Positions 24,347 through 31,987 of a stretch of DNA of 44,580 bases are shown here, in pieces (position 1 is the stretch's first letter; the number at the start of each line of letters is the position of its first letter). Source of the stretch: Methylomonas subterranea (GTDB lineage: Bacteria; Pseudomonadota; Gammaproteobacteria; Methylococcales; Methylomonadaceae); contig NZ_JANIBJ010000035.1 in NCBI RefSeq assembly GCF_024505185.1, positions 1 to 44,580 on the forward strand, given 5' to 3'. The notes under the pieces are model-generated. The model did no database searches. It was not told where the DNA came from and saw only the letters and a program-made list of their open reading frames with translations. Both the position numbers and the translations under genes were made by a program.

Positions 24347-26089
24347 ATGCTGGAATTTATCCAACTTCTCAAACAGCGCTACCAGTCCGTGCTGACCGAA
24401 CTGGCGCCGAAAAGTCCCCTGTATTTCGAATACCAGCAGCGGAGCGAGCAGTTGCTGTATGCGGAGGCATTTCTGCGCAGGGGGGTATTAATCCACGAAT
24501 TTCCGCAATGTCCACTGCAAATCGCCGTAATCGGTCCGACCCAGGCCGGCAAAAGTTCCGTCGTCAATCTGCTGCTGAACGATAGTTTGGCCGGCGTCAG
24601 TCCCCTGGCCGGCTATACCGTGCATGCGCAGGGCTTTTGTCATCGCGTCGCCGCCGACGATCTGGATGGTCTGCAACATTATTTCGGCCGTTTTCAGTGT
24701 CTGGATGCCGCCGCGCTGAGCCGAAGCCGCTACGACTGCTATTCGATCGGCCAATCATCGGCCATATCGGATCTGTTGCCGGCCTGCGTGGTGTGGGACA
24801 CCCCGGATTTCGATTCCATCGATGCCGCCGATTACCGGGAGGGCGTCATCAGAACCCTGGCCTTGGCCGATGTATTGGTGCTGGTGGTCAGCAAGGAAAA
24901 ATACGCCGATCAATCGGTTTGGGAGGTCATGCAAACCCTGCGGCCCCTTGGCCAGCCCACTGTGATTTGCCTGAATAAGCTCGCCGAAGGCAGCGAAAGC
25001 CTGATAGAAGATTCGTTGCGGCAAAAATGGCTGCAAAGCCGTGGCGACACCGTACCACCAGTGGTGCCGCTGCTGTTTGAGAAGTCGACGTCCGCGCCGG
25101 TTTGGCCGCCCGGCGCAAAAAACCTGCTGACGGATGCGGTCAAACGGGTTGAGCGGGCCAAACATCTTTGCTATCAGCAGCAGTTCTTCAGCCGTCACTG
25201 GCGGGAATGGCTGGAACCGGTTTACGCCGAGCATAAAGCCCAAGGCGAGTGGCAAGGCTTGGTCGACCGGATGCTGGAACAGGCGGTTGTCGCCTATCGG
25301 CGCGATTATCTGGAACATCCGCACCATTACCAGACCTTTCAGTCAGCCTTGCTGAATTTATTGAATTTGCTGGAAATTCCGGGTCTGGCCAAAATTGCCG
25401 GCAAAGCCCGCAGGGCAATGACCTGGCCGGTACGCCGCTTGATGAAACTGGGGCGGGACGAATTTAACGCCAGCCCGGTGCAGGAAATCGGCATTTTGAA
25501 CCAAATCGGCTCGCACGTGCTGATACAGCTGGCGGATCGATTGCTGGAAAAAACCGAAACCGAACGTCTGAATGTCGGTTGGTGGCGGGAAACAGCGGTC
25601 CTGCTCCGGCAAAAACGCGCCGAATTGACACAGGACTATCAACAAGCCGTTTTACAGTACCAGCAAGACTTTCTGGGCGAGATCGATGCCGCCGCCCATC
25701 GCTTGTACCATAAACTGGAGGAGCAGCCGCTGGTGTTGAACAGTCTGCGGGCGACGCGCATTTCCACCGACGCGGGAGGGCTGTTCTTGGCAATTCAGGC
25801 CGGCGGCGTCGGCGTGCACGATCTGCTGCTTACCCCGCTGATGCTCAGCATGACGTCCCTGCTGGCAGAAAGCGCCATCGGCGGCTACATGGGCCGGGTG
25901 GAAAGCGAATTGAAACAGCAACAGATGCGGACCGTCAATGCCCGCCTGTTCCAAGCGGTTTTGCGCGAACGACTTTATGAATTGCCGCTGGGCATTCAGC
26001 TTTCCACCCGCTTCAACATCAGCGAACAACAATGCCGGCAGGCCGAACAAGCGTTGCACGAGAAAAAAAATGGCTTACGAATACTCTGA
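24347..26089 (+). CDS. P-loop GTPase-like protein 1 of a paralogous pair
   Basis: The 580-residue protein has a P-loop, IGPTQAGKSSVVN, with the GxxxxGK core at residues 63-69 and a G3-like VVWDTPDFDSID (Asp151). The specificity loop is CLNKLAEG, so Asn210 and Lys211 are present but the usual Asp is Ala213. A long helical region follows, with a hydrophobic stretch near residues 475-505 (LFLAIQAGG... LMLSMTSLLAESAIGGYMG), as in dynamin-like or membrane-associated GTPases. ATG 24347 is preferred; an upstream ATG at 24281 adds 22 unrelated residues. Its 3' end overlaps the second GTPase by 20 bases. The shared D(T/M)PDFDSI motif shows that the two are related. Function unknown; membrane remodelling or stress is only a guess. 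Confidence 0.8.
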   Translation: MLEFIQLLKQRYQSVLTELAPKSPLYFEYQQRSEQLLYAEAFLRRGVLIHEFPQCPLQIAVIGPTQAGKSSVVNLLLNDSLAGVSPLAGYTVHAQGFCHRVAADDLDGLQHYFGRFQCLDAAALSRSRYDCYSIGQSSAISDLLPACVVWDTPDFDSIDAADYREGVIRTLALADVLVLVVSKEKYADQSVWEVMQTLRPLGQPTVICLNKLAEGSESLIEDSLRQKWLQSRGDTVPPVVPLLFEKSTSAPVWPPGAKNLLTDAVKRVERAKHLCYQQQFFSRHWREWLEPVYAEHKAQGEWQGLVDRMLEQAVVAYRRDYLEHPHHYQTFQSALLNLLNLLEIPGLAKIAGKARRAMTWPVRRLMKLGRDEFNASPVQEIGILNQIGSHVLIQLADRLLEKTETERLNVGWWRETAVLLRQKRAELTQDYQQAVLQYQQDFLGEIDAAAHRLYHKLEEQPLVLNSLRATRISTDAGGLFLAIQAGGVGVHDLLLTPLMLSMTSLLAESAIGGYMGRVESELKQQQMRTVNARLFQAVLRERLYELPLGIQLSTRFNISEQQCRQAEQALHEKKNGLRIL

Positions 26090-27644
26090 ACTTTTAGCGA
26101 TGGCGCGGGATTGGGCGCAAACCGCCCTGGCGCAAGGTCATTTAAAACAGCAGAGTGCGCGGGAGTTGTTCGAGCTGGATGCGCGCGGCCCGGAGCAATT
26201 GTTCGACCAGCAGTCCTCGCCGCATAGGCCGCTCATCGTGGCCTTTATCGGCGGTACCGGCGTGGGTAAAAGCTCCCTGTTAAATCGGCTGGCGGGGCAG
26301 GCCGTGGCCAGGGCCGGCATCGAACGGCCCACTTCGCGCGAAGTGACTCTGTATCATCACCGTTCGCTACAGCTAGGGCAATTACCGGCCAGCCTGCCGT
26401 TGGAAAAGACCAAAATCGCCCAGCACGACAACGCGCAAAACCAGCATATCGTCTGGATAGACATGCCGGATTTCGACAGCATAGAGTTGGGAAACAAAAC
26501 CTTGGTACTGGAGTGGTTACCGCATATCGACGTGCTGTTGTATGTGGTGAGTCCCGAGCGTTATCGGGATAACAAGGCTTGGCAGCTGTTGCGGGCCGAA
26601 GGCGGCAAGCATGCCTGGATATTCGTGATGAACCAGTGGGATAGGGCGGTTCCATCTCAACTCGAAGACTTCAAGCAGCAATTGGGCAGGGCCGGTTTCA
26701 GCGATCCGCTAGTACTGTATACCAGTTGTAGCGAACCCGCAAACGACCGGTTTCCCGAATTGCTGGAGCAGCTCGCGGCCTTGTCGTCCCGGCAAACCAT
26801 GCATGAAATAACCCAGCATAACCGGCGCCGGCGGCTACAGGACCTGGAAGCCCGCTTGCGGCAGTATGCGCAACAACTTGCGGGTCGGGACTACGCGGGG
26901 TTACGGCAACATTTTTCCGCCAGCTGGCAACAGGCGGAGTCCACCTTTCAACAAGGCTTGGCGTGGGCTTTTCACGCCTACGCCGACGCCATTGCCGGCG
27001 GCCCGGGCGCAAAGGGCGAAATCAAACTGTGGGATGCCTGGGCGCAAACCCGCGTCGGCGATATTCTGGAAGATTTGCTGCAACAGGCCGATCAGCGCGG
27101 GATTTCCAGCAAGGCCTTAAAACCGGGCTTGGATACCTTAAAATCCGCCACCGAAAAGGCCGCCGCGCAACAAATCGAACTGGCCGCCAGGCAGGCATTG
27201 ATAAATCCCGGCAACCGGCTGCAACGGTCCTTGTTGCGCTTGACCGGCATTTGCGAAACCCTGCTGCCGATATCGGCCATGCTGATCGTCGGCTATCAGG
27301 TGTTTTCCGGTTACTACCACAGCGCCGCCGATTCGACGGCCTACCTGGGTGTGGATTTCGCGGTGCACAGCAGCCTGCTGATCGGCTTGAGCTGGCTGCT
27401 GCCGTTTTTCCTGCACAGAAAGTTGCAGCCGTCGTTGCGAACAGCCGCCCTTGCGGGTCTGAATAAGGGCTTGCTTCAGGTGTTGTCCCGTTTCAGGGGC
27501 GATACGGAGCAGGTCATTGCGGATAGCGAGCGGGCCGGCAAGGAGTGTTTGCATGCGTTGCGGGCCTTGATTGAAAAAACCGCCGACGACAGCCCGTTCG
27601 GCGCTGCTCAAAATCCGCTATTGAACCGGGTTCTGATCCGGTAA
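26070..27644 (+). CDS. P-loop GTPase-like membrane protein 2 of the pair
   Basis: The 524-residue protein has the P-loop IGGTGVGKSSLLN (core at 61-67), a G2-like Thr in GIERPTSREVTLY, the G3-like WIDMPDFDSIE (Asp131), and the specificity loop VMNQWDR, in which Asn188 and Asp191 are kept but Lys is Gln189. Two probable membrane helices lie near residues 393-415 and 430-452, ahead of a cytoplasmic helical tail. The start ATG 26070 lies in a run of eight A within the end of GTPase 1; the two reading frames differ by +1. The genes are therefore tightly coupled. The membrane anchor suggests that the pair acts at the inner membrane. No specific family name can be given. Confidence 0.8.
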   Translation: MAYEYSELLAMARDWAQTALAQGHLKQQSARELFELDARGPEQLFDQQSSPHRPLIVAFIGGTGVGKSSLLNRLAGQAVARAGIERPTSREVTLYHHRSLQLGQLPASLPLEKTKIAQHDNAQNQHIVWIDMPDFDSIELGNKTLVLEWLPHIDVLLYVVSPERYRDNKAWQLLRAEGGKHAWIFVMNQWDRAVPSQLEDFKQQLGRAGFSDPLVLYTSCSEPANDRFPELLEQLAALSSRQTMHEITQHNRRRRLQDLEARLRQYAQQLAGRDYAGLRQHFSASWQQAESTFQQGLAWAFHAYADAIAGGPGAKGEIKLWDAWAQTRVGDILEDLLQQADQRGISSKALKPGLDTLKSATEKAAAQQIELAARQALINPGNRLQRSLLRLTGICETLLPISAMLIVGYQVFSGYYHSAADSTAYLGVDFAVHSSLLIGLSWLLPFFLHRKLQPSLRTAALAGLNKGLLQVLSRFRGDTEQVIADSERAGKECLHALRALIEKTADDSPFGAAQNPLLNRVLIR

Positions 27645-27732
27645 ACGGCGATCAAGCTCCGGCTGGATGGCGGCCCCGGCAGCCACGGACTATGCTTGGT
27701 CGAATTAACAGCGTCAATTTGCGAGGTGTCGG

Positions 27733-30252
27733 GTGGACGATTTTTGGGGATTTATCATTGCGCTGGCGATAATGGTGCCGATAGCCATGGTCGTCATATT
27801 GATCATGTTGTTGAGCCGGCAGCAGCGCCACCGCGATGAAATTGCTCAAGCGTTGCGCCAAATCGACGCGGCGATTCGGCAACAATCGCTACAGCTGCGG
27901 GAATTGCTGGCATCGGCCGGCGCAACCGGCGCCCCGCCGCCGGCCAGCGAAATCCCGCCGCCACCGACCCCGGCGGTGGAAGCAGCCGCAAGTCCGGCCG
28001 CCGAGATTCCCGACACCAGTGAAGAAATAACGCCCGCCGATTTGGCGGTCGAAGCCGAAACATTCGAGCTTGCGCCCGCAAGAGACCCTTGGCAACAAAT
28101 CGACTACCCCGCCGCCGAACCCAGCCGCTTCGAACTGGCGGCCCGGCAAATCCTGCGGCAAATCTGGAACTGGATCATCGTCGGCGAAGGCCACCGGCCG
28201 GAGGGTGCCAGCATGGAATATGCGGTGGCCAGCAACTGGTTGTTGCGCATCGGCGTGCTGATTTTGGTGACCGGTATCGGCTTTTTTCTGAAATATTCCA
28301 TCGACAACGGTCTGCTGGGCGAACAAGCGCGGGTGGCGCTGACGCTGCTGGCCGGCCTGGGCATGATCATCGGCGGAGTGCGCTTGGTCGGCGGCCAATA
28401 TCATTTGTTCGGTCAGGGCTTGCTGGGCGGCGGCATCGCCGTGTTGTATTTCAGCGTATTCGCCGCCTTCAGCTTTTATCATCTGTTGAGCGTATACCCA
28501 ACCTTCGCCCTGATGATATTGGTGACCGCCAGCGCGGCAAGCTTGGCGATCCGGCTGGATTCCATGTTGGTGGCGATATTTGCCATCATCGGCGGTTATT
28601 GCACGCCGATTTTGCTGTCCACCGGCCAGGTCAATTTTGTCGGTTTGTATACCTACATGTTGCTGCTCGGCGTCGGCATACTCGGCATCAACTGGTACAA
28701 GCAGTGGCATTTGCTGAATTTTCTGAGTTTTTTCTTCAATTACCTGCTGTTTTTCGCCGCCTTGCAAAAGTATCAGCCCGGTTATTTCTGGCAGGTATTC
28801 CCGTTTCTGGCCGGTTTTTTTGTGTTGTATTCGACCATGGTGTTCCTGTTTTGTCTGGTCAACCGGGTCAAATCGACCCTGCTGGATTTACTGGCCCTGA
28901 TCGTCAACGCCGGCATTTTTTTCGCCGCCGCCCACCAGTTGATCGCCGACCAATACGGCCAAATCTGGCTGGCATTGCTGACGGTCGCGCTGGCCGGTTT
29001 TTACATGGGCCATGTCTACTATTGCCTGGCCAAGCGGATTGCCGACAGGGAGCTGCTGTTGAGTTTTATCGGTCTGGCGGCCTTTTTTATCACCATCACC
29101 CTGCCGTTGCTGTTATCCAAGCAATGGCTCACCGTCAGCTGGTCCTTGCAGGCCGTGCTGATGCTGTGGATGGCCGGCAAGATGCGCAGCCAGTTTTTAC
29201 GCCAGCTCGCCTACGGCCTGTATTTGATCGTGTTGTTCCGGTTTTGCTTTATCGACCTGGCCGACCGCTACGCGATTGACGGACCCGCCGAGCAAAGCCT
29301 TATGAGCTTTTTGCTCGGCGTGCTGGAGCGGGCGATCGGTTTCGGCGTACCCATAGCCTCGCTGGGCTTGGCCTATCGCTTGACCGAAAAGCCCGCCGAG
29401 GCCGGCGCCTTGGCTTGCGATGCCGGTAACGATGTGCCGAACCGCTTAGAGGACAATTGGCTGCTGCGGGCGATTCTGATCAGCGCCGCCGTGCTGTTGT
29501 TCGTGGTGTTGCAACTGGAACTGTACCGCGGCTTCGGCTACTTGTACCCGCCGTTGCGGCTGCCGATGTTGACCCTGGTGTGGCTGGCGGCGGCCACTGT
29601 AATGCTGTTGCGATATCTGGCGGCGCCAGGCGACTGGTTGTTGGCGATCCTGCGCCTGCTGGTGGCCGGCGTGTTGCTGAAGCTGTTGTTTTTCGATCTG
29701 CCGTCCTGGGATTTAAGCATGGGTCATACTTCGCCGCTGGATAGCGTCTGGACCTTGCGTTACGGCGGCCAATATTCCTTCCGCCTGGCGCTGATGCGTT
29801 TGCTGGATTTCGCCGCCATCATAGGCTTTTTGTGGTTTGCCTGCCGGCGCCTACCGGCGACGGATACGCCACAGGCCGCCATTCGCCAAGGTTTTGCCGG
29901 CGCCGCGCTGGTCTTGTTGTTTACCTTCTTGAGTCTGGAAGTCAATTCCCTGTTGTCCCAGTACGTGCCCGGTCTGCGGGCCGGGGGGGTGTCGATTTTG
30001 TGGTCGGCATTTGCCTTGACTCTGGTGTTCCAGGGCATCAGACGTAAAATCCGTCTGTTCAGGCTGGTCGGTTTGGGCTTGTTCGGCTTGGTGGCCTGGA
30101 AGGTGTTTTTCATGGATTTGGCCCGGCTGGAACAACTTTACCGCATCCTGGCCTTTATCGTGCTCGGCATGCTGGCCTTGGGCGGAGCGTTTTTTTATAT
30201 GCGTTATCAACAAAGTTTTATCGCCCAAACCAACGACGAGACCCCCTCATGA
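27733..30252 (+). CDS. DUF2339 polytopic membrane protein
   Basis: The 839-residue protein begins with one membrane helix (DFWGFIIALAIMVPIAMVVI), then a coiled-coil stretch (EIAQALRQIDAAIRQQSLQL) and a Pro/Ala-rich linker at about residues 58-110. From about residue 165 more than twenty hydrophobic helices follow, among them NWLLRIGVLILVTGIGFFLK and IFAIIGGYCTPILLSTGQ, which are typical of DUF2339. The start is GTG 27733 with GAGGTG upstream. It overlaps the DUF3999 gene by four bases, a common pairing in gammaproteobacteria. The function of the family is unknown; an envelope or transport role is assumed from its form. Confidence 0.9.
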   Translation: MDDFWGFIIALAIMVPIAMVVILIMLLSRQQRHRDEIAQALRQIDAAIRQQSLQLRELLASAGATGAPPPASEIPPPPTPAVEAAASPAAEIPDTSEEITPADLAVEAETFELAPARDPWQQIDYPAAEPSRFELAARQILRQIWNWIIVGEGHRPEGASMEYAVASNWLLRIGVLILVTGIGFFLKYSIDNGLLGEQARVALTLLAGLGMIIGGVRLVGGQYHLFGQGLLGGGIAVLYFSVFAAFSFYHLLSVYPTFALMILVTASAASLAIRLDSMLVAIFAIIGGYCTPILLSTGQVNFVGLYTYMLLLGVGILGINWYKQWHLLNFLSFFFNYLLFFAALQKYQPGYFWQVFPFLAGFFVLYSTMVFLFCLVNRVKSTLLDLLALIVNAGIFFAAAHQLIADQYGQIWLALLTVALAGFYMGHVYYCLAKRIADRELLLSFIGLAAFFITITLPLLLSKQWLTVSWSLQAVLMLWMAGKMRSQFLRQLAYGLYLIVLFRFCFIDLADRYAIDGPAEQSLMSFLLGVLERAIGFGVPIASLGLAYRLTEKPAEAGALACDAGNDVPNRLEDNWLLRAILISAAVLLFVVLQLELYRGFGYLYPPLRLPMLTLVWLAAATVMLLRYLAAPGDWLLAILRLLVAGVLLKLLFFDLPSWDLSMGHTSPLDSVWTLRYGGQYSFRLALMRLLDFAAIIGFLWFACRRLPATDTPQAAIRQGFAGAALVLLFTFLSLEVNSLLSQYVPGLRAGGVSILWSAFALTLVFQGIRRKIRLFRLVGLGLFGLVAWKVFFMDLARLEQLYRILAFIVLGMLALGGAFFYMRYQQSFIAQTNDETPS

Positions 30253-31598
30253 TAATCAGAGTAATGCTGTTGTTTTTTCTGGCCTTGCCGGGTGCGCGGG
30301 CCGGGGAGGGGGCTGTTTACCGTTTCAGCCGCGCTGTGATAGCCGCCGACAATGCTCAACAAACCCTGCTGGCATTACCCCTGGATGCGGAGGTCTACGC
30401 CGGCGCCAATGCCGATCTCGGCGATTTGCGACTGATCGATGCGGCCGGCCTGGAAACGCCGTATTGGTTGCAAAAAATAGCCGGCCGCAAGACCGTGCTC
30501 CAGCGCATCCCCAGCCGCGCCGCAAAAACCGACCTGCGGAAAAACGGCCCGGACGGTATCGTCGTCAGTCTGGCCTTGAGCCAGGACGCGCTCGATATCG
30601 ACGGATTCAACCTGGTGACCTCGCAGCGGGATTTCGAATACAGCCTGCGGGTGCAAGGCTCGGCGGACGGGAAAAACTGGCACCCACTGGTTGATAAAGC
30701 GCTGATTTTCGATTATTCGCGCTTCATGCCGATCGCCAATACCGAAGTGGCGCTGCCGGCAAACCGGGACCGCTTTTTCCAAATCGCCATTGACAGCGCG
30801 GTCGAAAGCCAAGCGGCCGAGTTGCTGGAGTTGAGCCGCACCCTGCAAGGCGAAACCGAACTGCGGCGCGACGAAAAAATCGCCATCAGGCGCCAGCCCC
30901 TGCATATCGAGCGCATCGAACCATGGGCCAATCGAAGCGAAACCGTCAGCGATGCCGAACAACAGTTCGATTATGCCTTGAACGGATTTACCGTCAGCCA
31001 GGACGCCGAGCGCAAGATCACGCTGATCGATATTGCGAGCCGAAACCAGCCATTGACCGGCTTTAAACTCGATATAGCCAATCCCAACTTCAACCGCCGG
31101 GCCGAGGTACAGGTGCCGCTCAAGCAGGGTATCGAAACCCGCATGCAAACCCTGGCCCAGGGCACTGTGTCCGCTCTGCATTTCAAGGAAATCAATCGGG
31201 ACGAAACCCATATCGGCTTCGCCGAACAGCGCCGGCAAAACTACCGTATCGTGCTCTACAACGACGACAATCCGCCCTTGCGCATCGCCAATGTCACCGG
31301 CACGGGCCCCGGCTACCAATTGGTGTTTCTGGCTCAACCCGGCCAGACCTATCGATTGCGTTACGGCGCGAATCAGGCCTCGATGCCGCGCTACGAGGTA
31401 TTGCCGATGCAGACGTTGTTGAGCGAGGGCTATCAGCCCGTTGTAGCCGCTTTGGGGCCGGAAATCGCCGCCGACCTTCCGCCCGGCGGATTCGATCCGA
31501 TAGTGCTGCTCAACAGCCCACTGTTTCTGGGGTTGGTTATCGGCCTGACGGTATTGGTGTTGGGCTGGAGTTTGTACAAGGTGGCGAAAAGGCTCTGA
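30249..31598 (+). CDS. DUF3999 family exported protein
   Basis: The 449-residue protein has a signal peptide (MIIRVMLLFFLALPGARA). Its long beta-rich periplasmic part has the DUF3999 marks LPLDAEVYAGANADLGDLRL, DAAGLETPYWL and a second domain with GFKLDIANPNFNRRAEV. A single C-terminal membrane helix (FLGLVIGLTVLVLGWSLYKV) comes before the end, so the protein is anchored in the inner membrane facing the periplasm. It overlaps the DUF2339 gene by four bases, and the two probably form a complex. Function unknown. Downstream comes a repeat-rich intergenic region. Confidence 0.9.
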   Translation: MIIRVMLLFFLALPGARAGEGAVYRFSRAVIAADNAQQTLLALPLDAEVYAGANADLGDLRLIDAAGLETPYWLQKIAGRKTVLQRIPSRAAKTDLRKNGPDGIVVSLALSQDALDIDGFNLVTSQRDFEYSLRVQGSADGKNWHPLVDKALIFDYSRFMPIANTEVALPANRDRFFQIAIDSAVESQAAELLELSRTLQGETELRRDEKIAIRRQPLHIERIEPWANRSETVSDAEQQFDYALNGFTVSQDAERKITLIDIASRNQPLTGFKLDIANPNFNRRAEVQVPLKQGIETRMQTLAQGTVSALHFKEINRDETHIGFAEQRRQNYRIVLYNDDNPPLRIANVTGTGPGYQLVFLAQPGQTYRLRYGANQASMPRYEVLPMQTLLSEGYQPVVAALGPEIAADLPPGGFDPIVLLNSPLFLGLVIGLTVLVLGWSLYKVAKRL

Positions 31599-31650
31599 AG
31601 CACCGCCTAACGATCATGAAGCCAGTGCATCGCTCCGGCTCATGAAAGCG

Positions 31651-31744
31651 CGCGGTTGCTTGCCGGACAGGACGCTGTGAATACGTCCGTGTAGGCTCGA
31701 CGGCAGCATCCTTGCCGCCGACGCCTGTCCAGCAAGCAACCGCG
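31651..31744. repeat. Inverted-repeat element, copy 1
   Basis: Arms of 21 bases (31651-31671 and 31724-31744) match at 20 of 21 positions when one is reversed; the left arm starts CGCGGTTGCTTGC. The inner 52 bases hold a second imperfect hairpin (CGACGGCAGC against GCCGCCGACG). The whole unit is repeated at 31829-31916. It occupies the 389-base gap between DUF3999 and the acylase gene and carries no transposase. The form fits a small dispersed element or a BIME-like repeat. Confidence 0.85.
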
Positions 31745-31828
31745 TGCTTTCCAATATTATACTTTTACAGTAACGCTCATGAAGGCCTGGCAATCACCCC
31801 GGCAAATGAAAGTAGTGCAGTTGGGCAC

Positions 31829-31916
31829 GGTTCCTCGCCGGACAGGACGCCGTAAATACGTCCGTGTAGGCTCGACGGCAGCATCCTTGCTGCCGACGCC
31901 TGTCCAGCAAGCAACC
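31829..31916. repeat. Inverted-repeat element, copy 2
   Basis: This is a direct copy of the preceding element: from GACAGGACGC to CAGCAAGCAACCG the two agree at nearly all positions over about 80 bases. Its arms (31829-31846 and 31899-31916) match at 15 of 18 positions, so the left arm has drifted more than in copy 1. A 61-codon frame across it is judged spurious. The bases between the copies (31745-31828) hold nothing recognisable. Confidence 0.85.
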
Positions 31917-31987
31917 GTACCCGCTCGATTTTTTACTTTCAGAGTAATTTCCGCTTTCGGATAGACCTGACTTCGACAGATAGATAT

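Noticed and set aside
31779-31964. 61-codon forward frame across repeat copy 2.
   Set aside because: It is made mostly of the repeat itself and has no family-like features or ribosome site.
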